A stretch of 23,227 nt of DNA, from NCBI GenBank assembly GCA_038131165.1, contig JAYPOZ010000074.1, positions 1-23,227 of the forward strand, read 5' to 3'. Positions 15,233-22,214 of this stretch are shown here, in pieces. The first letter of the stretch is position 1; every line of letters begins with the position of its first letter. Source of the stretch: UBA6544 sp038131165 (GTDB lineage Bacteria; Pseudomonadota; Alphaproteobacteria; UBA8366). A model generated the notes under the pieces. It saw nothing but the letters and a program-made list of their open reading frames with translations, was not told the origin of the DNA and did no database searches. The translations under genes were made by a program, and so were the position numbers.

Positions 15233-16804
15233 ATGCAAAAACCGACCAGCCGTACCACACCGGACTTGCTCGACGAACTCGCGGCACGCCAACCGGATCG
15301 GCCGTTTCTGATCGACGGCGATATCCACCACAGCTACGGCGCTTTTCGCAGCGAAGTGCGCCGGCATGCCAAGGGATTGCTGGCCCTCGGTCTCGCCAAG
15401 GGCAGCCGCATCGCCATCCTGATGGGCAACCGCGCGGAGTGGCTCGTCGCCTATTTCGCGGGGATGACCGTGGGCGCCGAAATCGTGGCCCTGAACACGT
15501 TGGCGACAGCGCGGGAGCTTGCCTATCAGCTCACTCATGCGGAAGTAAGTCTGTTGATTCTGGAGCCGAAGTTCCGGCACCGCGATTTCATCGAAGTCTT
15601 GGCCGAGGCGGCGCGGGATCACGGGCTCGATCCGTTGCCGAAATATCTGCCGGTCTCCGACGCGCCGGCGGGCTCGGTAACATTCGGCGATCTTGCGGCA
15701 TTGGGCGCGGATATCGCGGATGAGGTGCTGGCGGCGGCGCAACAGGCCGTCGGGCCGGACGATACCGCCTGCATCCTGTACACTTCGGGCTCCACGGCGC
15801 TGCCCAAGGGCGTGCCGCTGCACCATTCCGGCATGATCGACAATATGTGGCCGATCGGGGAACGCCAGCACCTGACGCCGGACGACCGGCTCTGGCTCGG
15901 GGTTTCCCTCTTCTGGTCCTATGGTTGCGCCAACGCGCTGTTCGCGGTGATGACGCATGGCGGCTCGGTCGTGTTGCAGCATACGTTCGAGCCAAGTGAA
16001 GCCTTGCGGCTGATCGAGCGCGAACGCTGTTCGGTCTTTTACGGAACGGCGGCGCTTTCCCGCCCGATGTGGGAACATCCCGACCGTCCCCAGCGCGATC
16101 TTTCGTCGCTCCGCACGGGGACCACCATCGGGACGCCGGAACAGGTGCAAATGGTGGTGGACCTGGGCGCGACGGAAATCTGCAATGTCTACGGACTGAC
16201 CGAAGCCTTCGGCAATTCCTGCGTGATCGATGGCCGGGCGCCGCTGGCCCGCCGCCTCGCTTCCTCCGGGCCGCCCCTGGATGGCGTCGAAATCAAAATC
16301 GCCGACATCGACACCGGAGAACGCCTGCCGCCGGGCGAGATGGGCGAGGTGCGCTTGCGAGGGCACCTGATGAAGGCCTATTTGAAAGACCCCGAACGCA
16401 CCGCGGAGGCCCTGGACGAGGAAGGATATTTCCGGACCGGCGATCTCGGAACCGTGGATGATGACAATTACCTCACCTATCGCGGCCGGATGAAGGAAAT
16501 GGTGAAGACCGGCGGCATCAACGTGGCGCCGGCGGAAATCGAATCCGTCTATTCCGGGCACCCCGCCATCGACCAGATTTATGTCACGGGCATTCCGGAC
16601 GAGCGCCTCGACGAAGCGCTGGCGGCCGTCGTGGTCCTCTCGGGCCCGCCCGTCGCGGAAGCGGATTTGATCGCATTCGGGCGCGAAGCGCTTGCCGGCT
16701 ACAAGGTGCCGCGCCATTACAGGTTCGTAGAGGCTTCGGACCTGCCGTTGACGACGACGGGCAAATTGCAACGGAACCGCTTGGCGGATTTCTTTAAGAA
16801 ATAG
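15233..16804 (+). CDS. Acyl-CoA synthetase (AMP-dependent ligase)
   Basis: A 523-residue ANL-superfamily ligase that activates a carboxylic acid to its CoA thioester through an acyl-adenylate. Motifs in order: ATP-binding loop YTSGSTALPKG (183-193), NVYGLTEAFGNS (318-329), YFRTGDLG (399-406), hinge region RGRMKEMVKTGGINVAPAEIE (from 417) and the catalytic lysine K511 in TTTGKLQRN. Length and organisation match medium-chain or aryl/alicyclic acyl-CoA ligases. Only 9 bases separate it from the SDR, with no obvious Shine-Dalgarno, so coupling to upstream translation is likely. It ends convergently with the hydratase unit 20 bases away. Confidence 0.94.
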   Translation: MQKPTSRTTPDLLDELAARQPDRPFLIDGDIHHSYGAFRSEVRRHAKGLLALGLAKGSRIAILMGNRAEWLVAYFAGMTVGAEIVALNTLATARELAYQLTHAEVSLLILEPKFRHRDFIEVLAEAARDHGLDPLPKYLPVSDAPAGSVTFGDLAALGADIADEVLAAAQQAVGPDDTACILYTSGSTALPKGVPLHHSGMIDNMWPIGERQHLTPDDRLWLGVSLFWSYGCANALFAVMTHGGSVVLQHTFEPSEALRLIERERCSVFYGTAALSRPMWEHPDRPQRDLSSLRTGTTIGTPEQVQMVVDLGATEICNVYGLTEAFGNSCVIDGRAPLARRLASSGPPLDGVEIKIADIDTGERLPPGEMGEVRLRGHLMKAYLKDPERTAEALDEEGYFRTGDLGTVDDDNYLTYRGRMKEMVKTGGINVAPAEIESVYSGHPAIDQIYVTGIPDERLDEALAAVVVLSGPPVAEADLIAFGREALAGYKVPRHYRFVEASDLPLTTTGKLQRNRLADFFKK

Positions 16805-16824
16805 ACCTCCTCCAGGATGGAGGG

Positions 16825-17583
16825 TTATTTATAAACCGGTTTCCGCTTCTCGAGAAACGCGGCCACGCCTTCCTCGAAATGCGGGCCGGCGCGCACGGCG
16901 TCGCCCATTTCCTGGTCCATTGCTTCCTGGGTGAGGGCGTGCTCCGAAATTTCCGTCGCAATCTTGCGCTTTACGGCCTGCACCGCTGATGGGCTGTTCC
17001 CGGCAATGGTCTCTGCCATCTCCAGAGCCCAATCCATCAACTGGTCGGCCGGGACGATCTCGTTCACCAAGTCGATGCGAACCGCTTCCTCGGCGTCGAT
17101 CAACTGCGCGCCGAGCAGCAGCTTCATCGCATGGACATAGCCGATCTGATGGATCAGCTTCACCGTGGCCCCGCCGAAGGGATAGATCGAGAGGCGGACT
17201 TCCGGCAGACCGAAGCGGGCGTGCGGCGCGGCTGCGCGGATGTCGGAGGCGAGCATCAACTCGACCCCGCCGGCGACGCAGTCCCCGTTGACCGCCGCGA
17301 TGATCGGTTTCGGGAAGATATGCGTCTTCAGCAGCGCCTTGTTGATCATCGCCGCCATTTCCGGCGACGCGCTGAGATCGCCGCTGACATCGGCGCCCGA
17401 GCAAAAGCCTTTGCCGCCCGCTCCCGTCACGACGACGCAGCGATGCTCCGAGACGGCAAGCTCGTCCCAAAGGCCGGCCAGCTTGGCCAGCATTTCCCGA
17501 GTCATCGCATTGCGGCGGGCTTCGTTGTCGAGCGTGATCACGGCGACATGCTTGTCGTGATTCTCGACGCGGAGTTCGGCCAT
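16825..17583 (-). CDS. Enoyl-CoA hydratase/isomerase family protein
   Basis: A 252-residue crotonase-fold enzyme. The oxyanion-hole segments are KGFCSGADV (58-66) and GDCVAGGVELMLASD (100-114). Glutamates equivalent to the two catalytic glutamates of rat mitochondrial hydratase are both present, E108 (GGVEL) and E128 (FGLPEVRLSIYP), so hydration of a 2-enoyl-CoA is plausible. The C terminus ends FLEKRKPVYK, a common crotonase ending. It starts three bases after the Rid-family gene and is last in a minus-strand unit facing the acyl-CoA ligase. The family also includes isomerases, dehalogenases and C-C bond enzymes, so the exact reaction is open. Confidence 0.93.
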   Translation of the reverse strand: MAELRVENHDKHVAVITLDNEARRNAMTREMLAKLAGLWDELAVSEHRCVVVTGAGGKGFCSGADVSGDLSASPEMAAMINKALLKTHIFPKPIIAAVNGDCVAGGVELMLASDIRAAAPHARFGLPEVRLSIYPFGGATVKLIHQIGYVHAMKLLLGAQLIDAEEAVRIDLVNEIVPADQLMDWALEMAETIAGNSPSAVQAVKRKIATEISEHALTQEAMDQEMGDAVRAGPHFEEGVAAFLEKRKPVYK

Positions 17584-17586
17584 GGC

Positions 17587-17976
17587 TCAGGCCGCCTTGG
17601 CGGCGACGGTTTCGACTTCGAGCTTCATCTCCTCGCGGGCGAGACCGCTGATGATCAGGATCGTGGCGCCCGGCTTGTGTTCGCCCATCACCCGGTCGCG
17701 GATGGCGAAGAAATCGTCCCGGTCCGCGCGGTCCGTCAGGTAGACGGTGAACCGGGCGACGTCCGCCAGGGTCATGTCCGCCGATTTGAGAATGTCGGCG
17801 ATCCGTTCGAAGACGATCTCCGCCTGTTCGCGAAAAGACGCCGGGACCGTGCCGTCGCGCCGCGAGCCGACCTGGCCGTTCAGGAACAGGAGGCGGCTGC
17901 CTTCGCGTACTTCGACCGCATGGGCGGCATTGCCCGAATGGGGACAGACCGTATCGACGAGATGATGGATAAGCAT
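17587..17976 (-). CDS. Rid (YjgF/YER057c/UK114) family protein lacking the catalytic Arg
   Basis: A 129-residue Rid-family protein with the chorismate-mutase-like trimeric fold. RLLFLNGQVGSRRDG, the helix QAEIVFERIADILKSADMTL and the strand DVARFTVYLTDRADRDDF are typical. RidA has an essential arginine in the segment around residue 105 (P-A-R-[ST]); here the aligned stretch reads KPGATILIISG, so the arginine is replaced, as in several Rid subfamilies other than RidA. It is thus unlikely to be a generic 2-aminoacrylate deaminase and may have a pathway-specific role. It lies 27 bases after the MetE-like gene and 3 before the hydratase in one unit. Confidence 0.9.
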   Translation of the reverse strand: MLIHHLVDTVCPHSGNAAHAVEVREGSRLLFLNGQVGSRRDGTVPASFREQAEIVFERIADILKSADMTLADVARFTVYLTDRADRDDFFAIRDRVMGEHKPGATILIISGLAREEMKLEVETVAAKAA

Positions 17977-18003
17977 GAGATTCTCCCGGAGTGGGTGGGC
18001 TGA

Positions 18004-19161
18004 TCAGAACAGTCGGGCGCCGGCGATTTCGGCCCCTTCTTTCATGGCGCGCAGTTTGGCCCAGACGACATCGGCGGTGACCCGCCCCATGCCGGCGGAG
18101 GTATCGAATCCGCAATCAGTGCCCGCCTGGATACGGGCCGGGTCGCCGAGCATCTCGGCGGCGCGCTCCAGCCGGTCGGCGACGACTTCGGGATGCTCGA
18201 CGAAGTTGGTCTGGGTATCGAGCACGCCGACGATCAAGGATTGATCCGGCGCCAGCGGGGCGTCGCGGAACAGTTTGATTTCGTGCTGATGGCGCGGGTT
18301 GGCGAAGGGCAGCAGGAAGGCGCCGACATTGGCCTGCAGGATCGCGCCGAGAATGTCGGACAGCGGCACATCCTGGTCGTGCGGCGATTCGTAATTGCCC
18401 CAGCAGACATGGAGGCGCACCCGCGCGCGCGGCACATTCCGCAGCGCGCTGTTGATCCGGCCGATGACCTTCTCTACGAAGCCGACGAACTCCCGCGTCG
18501 GCCGGTCGGCGTACGAGATATGGCGCTCCAGTGCGAGGTCGGGCGCGTCGATCTGCAGCAGAAATCCCTGCCGGTGCGCGGCCTCGTACTCGACGCGGAG
18601 CGCCTCCGCCAGCGCGTCGAGATACTCGTCGTCGGTGGCGTAATGCTCGTTCTTCATGGCGGCGGCGACGATGCCGGGGGAAGGCGCCGTCATGAACGCA
18701 TCCGCGAAATCGCCCTGCGCCGTGGCCAACGCCTCCTTGAAGGTCGCGAGTTCCGCCTCGTTCGCCGCCGTGTCGCCGTACCGGATGGGGCCGGTGGCTT
18801 TCGGCGGCGCGAAATTGCTGACGGCGGTTTTGTTGGCCATGGTCTCGCGCCGGGCTTCGGCGAATTCCGGATAACCTTCGAGCTCGCGGCCTTGCGGGCG
18901 CGCCCAGCTTCCCTCGAAGCCCGACATGCGGCGCTGTACGTAGAGAAAGAACGCCTCGCGCACCTGCTCGCCGTCGCTCGGGATGTCGACCCCGGCGTCC
19001 CGCTGTTGCTCGACGACCCATTGCGTGGCCCCGATGCCCGCGCGTTCGAGTTCGTCTTCGTCGATCGTCTGGCCATTGGCCCGCGCCGCATAGAGTTCGG
19101 TCAGGCGCCGGGGGCGCGGTAGACTGCCGGCATGGGTGGTCAGGATGCGTTTATCGGCCAT
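18004..19161 (-). CDS. MetE C-terminal-like (cobalamin-independent methionine synthase family) protein
   Basis: A 385-residue TIM-barrel protein similar to the C-terminal catalytic domain of MetE (UROD/MetE-like). The start TTHAGSLPRPRRL is typical. Candidate zinc ligands are H251 and C253 (HVCWGNYESPH) and C350 (GTDCGFDTS); the glutamate ligand of MetE has no clear counterpart, with E294 (ANPRHQHEI) as a candidate. It lacks the N-terminal folate-binding half of MetE, so it may transfer a methyl or other alkyl group from a different donor to a thiol, or cleave a thioether as in the 2-hydroxypropyl-CoM lyase relatives. It heads the minus-strand unit with the Rid protein and hydratase. Substrate unknown. 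Confidence 0.88.
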   Translation of the reverse strand: MADKRILTTHAGSLPRPRRLTELYAARANGQTIDEDELERAGIGATQWVVEQQRDAGVDIPSDGEQVREAFFLYVQRRMSGFEGSWARPQGRELEGYPEFAEARRETMANKTAVSNFAPPKATGPIRYGDTAANEAELATFKEALATAQGDFADAFMTAPSPGIVAAAMKNEHYATDDEYLDALAEALRVEYEAAHRQGFLLQIDAPDLALERHISYADRPTREFVGFVEKVIGRINSALRNVPRARVRLHVCWGNYESPHDQDVPLSDILGAILQANVGAFLLPFANPRHQHEIKLFRDAPLAPDQSLIVGVLDTQTNFVEHPEVVADRLERAAEMLGDPARIQAGTDCGFDTSAGMGRVTADVVWAKLRAMKEGAEIAGARLF

Positions 19162-19236
19162 GTCATGGTCTCCCGTCGGTCCTGCAGTGAAGTGGCGCTC
19201 GGCTGCGGGGCGGCAATACGGCGGAGCGCCCTATAT

Positions 19237-19248
19237 TCCTGTTCAGGA
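19237..19248. promoter_or_regulatory. Short dyad between divergent units
   Basis: TCCTGTTCAGGA is a perfect inverted repeat (5-bp arms, TT centre) in the 115-base gap between the MetE-like gene (minus) and the first carboxymuconolactone-decarboxylase-like gene (plus), directly after a TATATT that could be a -10 box. Position suits an operator controlling one or both units, but no known regulator motif is recognised. Confidence 0.3.
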
Positions 19249-19276
19249 CTAAACATTTACGAGAGGAAGCAAGATC

Positions 19277-19579
19277 ATGGCAAAGAAAACCCCCTACGAA
19301 GTCGTCCCGCAACTCGGGAAACTGCGCGACGAGGTATTGTTCGGCGACGTGTGGGAGCAGCCGGAGCTTACCAAGCGCGACCGCAGCCTCGTGACGATTT
19401 CCGTGCTGACCGCGCTCTACCGCACCGACGAGCTGCGGGGCCATATGAAGCGCGCCCTCGACAACGGCGTCACCCAGGATGAAATTCGCGGCATGATCAC
19501 CCATCTCGCTTTCTATGCCGGTTGGCCGACAGCGGTGAATGCGGGCCGGATCGCGGCCGAGCTGTTCGAAGACGACTGA
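19277..19579 (+). CDS. Carboxymuconolactone decarboxylase-like protein (tandem copy 1)
   Basis: A 100-residue, all-helical protein of the carboxymuconolactone decarboxylase (CMD) family. The signature KRDRSLVTISVLTALYRT, H56 in LRGHMKRAL and FYAGWPTAVNAGR are those of the 4-carboxymuconolactone decarboxylase branch. There is no cysteine, so the CxxC peroxidase chemistry of AhpD is excluded. The ATG at 19277 follows AGAGGAAG. The neighbouring copy at 19657 is 76% identical over all 100 residues without gaps, so this is a tandem duplication. It is the first gene of a plus-strand unit. The family decarboxylates or isomerises lactone-type aromatic catabolites; the substrate here is not known. Confidence 0.93.
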   Translation: MAKKTPYEVVPQLGKLRDEVLFGDVWEQPELTKRDRSLVTISVLTALYRTDELRGHMKRALDNGVTQDEIRGMITHLAFYAGWPTAVNAGRIAAELFEDD

Positions 19580-19602
19580 ACGGCATTACCCGACGGATTG
19601 CG

Positions 19603-19620
19603 CCCCCGCATTTGCGGGGG
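19603..19620. repeat. GC-rich hairpin between the tandem CMD genes
   Basis: CCCCCGCA (19603-19610) and TGCGGGGG (19613-19620) form an 8-bp inverted repeat with a TT centre in the 77-base spacer between the two CMD-like genes. No T-run follows, so it is not a standard terminator. It might be an mRNA stabilising or attenuating hairpin, or an interspersed palindromic repeat. Confidence 0.55.
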
Positions 19621-19656
19621 CCGGTCCGGTTCGCGGACATGGATTGGAACAGAATA

Positions 19657-19959
19657 ATGGCTGATATATCGCCCTACGAGCTTATCCCCCATCTCGGGCG
19701 TTTGAAGGACGATGTCGTCTACGACGACGTGTGGGAGCAGCCGGAGCTCTCAAAGCGGGACCGGAGCCTGATCACCGTCGCGGCGTTGACGGCGCTCTAC
19801 CGAACGCCGGAATTGCGCGGCCACATGAAGAGAGCGCTCGCGAACGGCGTCACCCAGGACGAATTGCGCGGGCTGATCACCCATCTCGGTTTCTACGCGG
19901 GCTGGCCGACGGCGGTGAATGCGGGCCGGATCGCGGCCGAGATCTTCGAGGACGAGTGA
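19657..19959 (+). CDS. Carboxymuconolactone decarboxylase-like protein (tandem copy 2)
   Basis: A 100-residue CMD-family protein, also cysteine-free, with the same key stretches (KRDRSLITVAALTALYRT, LRGHMKRAL, FYAGWPTAVNAGR). The ATG at 19657 (MADISPYELIPHLG) is chosen because it gives exact length agreement with copy 1; an in-frame ATG at 19639 and a longer open frame from 19522 would add sequence absent from copy 1. Differences from copy 1 cluster in the N-terminal third (residues 3-23) and at 39-43, while the C-terminal half is nearly invariant. The two may form a hetero-oligomer. The dioxygenase copy 3 starts 7 bases later. Confidence 0.92.
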   Translation: MADISPYELIPHLGRLKDDVVYDDVWEQPELSKRDRSLITVAALTALYRTPELRGHMKRALANGVTQDELRGLITHLGFYAGWPTAVNAGRIAAEIFEDE

Positions 19960-19966
19960 GGTGACG

Positions 19967-20809
19967 ATGAGCGCTTATACTCATATCGACGTCAGGCCGA
20001 TCTCGGGAGCGCTCGGCGCGGAAGTGCGCGGCGTCGACCTGACCCAGGTCTCCGAGGCGGCGTGGGAGGAACTGCGCGCCGCTTTTCTGGTGCATCTCGT
20101 GCTGTTCGTGCCGGGTCAATCGCTCGACCCGGTGCGGTTCGCGAAGGCGGCGAGCGGGTTCGGCGAGCTGGGATTCTATCCCTTTATCGAGGGCCTGCCC
20201 GAGGAACCGCACGTCTTCCGCCTGGTAAAGGAGCCGGGGGAGCGGAAGAATTTCGGCGCGGGCTGGCATTCGGACACGACCTATAGCGACGTGCCGCCAA
20301 AGGCGACCGGCCTCTACGCGGTCGAGGTCCCGGAGGCCGGCGGCGATACACAATTCGCCAATATGTACCTTGCCTACGAGACCTTGTCGGACGGCATGAA
20401 GGCGCTGCTGGACCCGCTTCGCGGGGTTAGCGATTCGACGAAACGCAAAGGCGGCGGGCGCGCCAAGGGCAACAGTTATCAAGGGGTTGCGTTGAAGAGC
20501 GACGCCCGGGACCTCCGCGCCGTCCACCCGGTGGTGCGGACCCATCCGGAGACCGGACGAAAGGCGCTCTACGTCAACGAGTTTCACACCACACATTTCG
20601 AGGGCTGGAGCCGGGCGGAGAGCGAGCCGGTCCTCGATTTTCTCTACCGCCACAAGAGCCGCCCGGAATTTACCTGCCGCTACCGCTGGACACCCGGCAC
20701 CTTCGCCATCTGGGACAACCGCGCGGCGCAGCATTACGCGCTCAACGACTATCACGGCCAACGCCGCGAGATGCTGCGGGTCTCGATCGCGGGCGACGTG
20801 CCGGTGTAG
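19967..20809 (+). CDS. TauD/TfdA family Fe(II)/2-oxoglutarate dioxygenase (copy 3)
   Basis: A 280-residue TauD/TfdA-type dioxygenase. Iron ligands H101 and D103 (AGWHSDTTY) and H256 (DNRAAQHYALNDY), with R267 for 2-oxoglutarate. It is more diverged from copies 1 and 2 in the substrate-lid region, where a Lys/Gly-rich stretch (STKRKGGGRAKGNS, 157-170) replaces their sequence, but keeps the shared LAYE-x-LSDGMK and TCR[FY]-x-W blocks. Start ATG at 19967 follows a GTGAGGTGACG ribosome site 7 bases after the CMD gene, so it is almost certainly co-transcribed and may act before or after the CMD-like proteins. Substrate unknown. Confidence 0.93.
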   Translation: MSAYTHIDVRPISGALGAEVRGVDLTQVSEAAWEELRAAFLVHLVLFVPGQSLDPVRFAKAASGFGELGFYPFIEGLPEEPHVFRLVKEPGERKNFGAGWHSDTTYSDVPPKATGLYAVEVPEAGGDTQFANMYLAYETLSDGMKALLDPLRGVSDSTKRKGGGRAKGNSYQGVALKSDARDLRAVHPVVRTHPETGRKALYVNEFHTTHFEGWSRAESEPVLDFLYRHKSRPEFTCRYRWTPGTFAIWDNRAAQHYALNDYHGQRREMLRVSIAGDVPV

Positions 20810-20829
20810 CGACAGGCAAGGGCTTTGAG

Positions 20830-21851
20830 ATGGACTATGCATATGTAGCGGCGGGCTTGGCCTTGCTGCTGCTCGGCGGAGAAGGGCTGGTGCGCGGAAG
20901 CGTCGCCGTCGCCGAACGGCTGAACCTCTCTACCCTGCTCGTCAGCATGGTGATCGTCGGCTTCGGTACCTCCGCGCCGGAATTGATGGTCTCGACGGCG
21001 GCGGCCCTGAAGGGCGCTCCCAACATCGCGCTCGGCAATGTCGTCGGCTCCAACATCGCGAACATTCTGCTTATTCTCGGGATGTCCGCCGTGATCGCGC
21101 CGCTGGCCTGCACGCGCCCGGAAATCATGCGCGACGCGTTGGCCGTTCTCGTCGCAAGTTTCGCGCTGGTCGGCCTCGCCCAACACGGCATGATCGGGCG
21201 TCTTGCCGGCTTTATCATGGTGGTGGCGCTCGGCGCCTATCTCAGCTATGCCTATCTGACGGAGCGCAACGCCTCCCGCAGGGACGAGGTTTTTCGCGAG
21301 CGGATCGCGGAGGATCTCGGCAAGCCGGGCATGGGCCTTGCGACGGCTCTGACCTTGTGCGTTCTGGGGCTCGTGTTTCTGGTGGCAGGCGCGCATCTGC
21401 TGGTCGAAGGTGCCACAGCCATCGCCCGGAGATTCGGCATTTCGAATGCCGTGATCGGGTTGTCTTTGGTCGCGGTAGGCACATCGTTGCCGGAGCTGGC
21501 GACCGCCGCGATCTCCGCCTACCGGAAACACCAGGATGTCGTGATNNNNNNNNNNNNNNNNNNNNNNNNNNNNNNNNNNNNNNNNNNNNNNNNNNNNNNN
21601 NNNNNNNNNNNNNNNNNNNNNNNNNNNNNNNNNNNNNNNNNNNNNTCGGCATTCTGGGAGTGACCGGCATCGTCGTGCCGATCCCGATCGAAGGCCGGAT
21701 CGCGGATATCGATATCTGGATCATGCTGGCCGTCGCCATCGCGCTCGCTCCGATCATCTGGACGGGGCGGGTCATCAGCCGGGTCGAAGGCGGCGCGTTT
21801 TTGACACTGTACGTCGTCTATATGGCATGGTTATTCGGGCCGGGCGCCTGA
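20830..21851 (+). CDS. CaCA-family Na+/Ca2+ antiporter-like protein (contains assembly gap)
   Basis: A bacterial K+-independent Na+/Ca2+ exchanger-like membrane protein. The first alpha repeat is VGFGTSAPELMVSTAAALKG followed by GNVVGSNIANILLILG; the second is VAVGTSLPELATAAISAYRK followed by the run of N at 21546-21645. After the gap the coding frame is the third frame of the window (GILGVTGIVVPIPIEGRIAD), while the frame before it is the first, so the 100 N do not reflect the true length. The C terminus (IDIWIMLAVAIALAPIIWTG, then SRVEGGAFLTLYVVYMAWLF) is typical. It starts 20 bases after dioxygenase copy 3. The protein exchanges Ca2+ for Na+ or H+ across the inner membrane in known members. 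Without the gap it would be about 318 residues. Confidence 0.9.
21546..21645. other. Assembly gap of 100 N
   Basis: A run of exactly 100 unknown bases inside the second alpha repeat of the antiporter gene. The coding phases on either side require a true length of 3n+2; comparison with the first repeat (GNVVGSNIANIL) suggests about 32-35 missing bases. Confidence 0.97.
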
Positions 21852-21909
21852 GGTTGGAGCAGAGCCGGCCCGGCGTGGTGGCTGAATTGGAGGCGAAGAG
21901 GAATCCGAA

Positions 21910-22116
21910 ATGAGCGAAGTGAAATTCGACCAAGATGCCATGGGACGCCTGGGCAAGGCGCTGGCGTTCATCTGCGGCGCGGATCACCCGACGACGATTG
22001 CCCTGAAGGCCGCCGCCGAAAGCGGTTCCAAAAGCGACATCGCCAAGGCCCGCAAGCTGTTCATGGCGTTGAAGCCGGGCGACCGTAAGGCGGCCCTGAC
22101 GATGCTGGAGGGCTGA
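21910..22116 (+). CDS. Small protein of unknown function
   Basis: A 68-residue soluble, mostly helical protein (MSEVKFDQDAMGRLGKALAF at the N terminus, LFMALKPGDRKAALTMLEG at the C terminus) with alternating hydrophobic and basic residues and one cysteine (C22). GAGGA lies seven bases before the ATG, codon use looks like that of its neighbours, and a terminator follows, all of which support a real gene. I do not recognise a family. It is last in the unit after the antiporter (58-base gap). Confidence 0.7.
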   Translation: MSEVKFDQDAMGRLGKALAFICGADHPTTIALKAAAESGSKSDIAKARKLFMALKPGDRKAALTMLEG

Positions 22117-22182
22117 GCGGCGGGCTAGGCGTAGAAACGGCCGTCGGTCTTCGGCGTCGGGTTTCGCGATCCGCTTGATTTC

Positions 22183-22210
22183 GCCCGGCGCGCGAGGCCC
22201 GGGCCTTTTT
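22183..22210 (+). terminator. Rho-independent terminator
   Basis: GCCCGG (22183-22188) pairs with CCGGGC (22199-22204) around a 10-base loop, followed by CTTTTT. It lies 66 bases after the small gene at 21910-22116 and would end the plus-strand unit, just before the convergent monooxygenase gene. An overlapping perfect palindrome AGGCCCGGGCCT occupies 22195-22206. Confidence 0.6.
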
Positions 22211-22214
22211 CCCC

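Noticed and set aside
14276..16771. 831-codon open frame on the minus strand opposite the SDR and acyl-CoA ligase genes
   Set aside because: It is Arg/His/Gly-rich with no family-like motif and lies exactly antisense to two genes with complete catalytic motifs; such frames are common in high-GC DNA.
16809..16823. Short hairpin CCTCC-AGGAT-GGAGG between the ligase and hydratase stops as a terminator
   Set aside because: Only a 5-bp stem with a mixed downstream run (GTTATTTATAA) that already enters the hydratase coding end; too weak to list as a feature.
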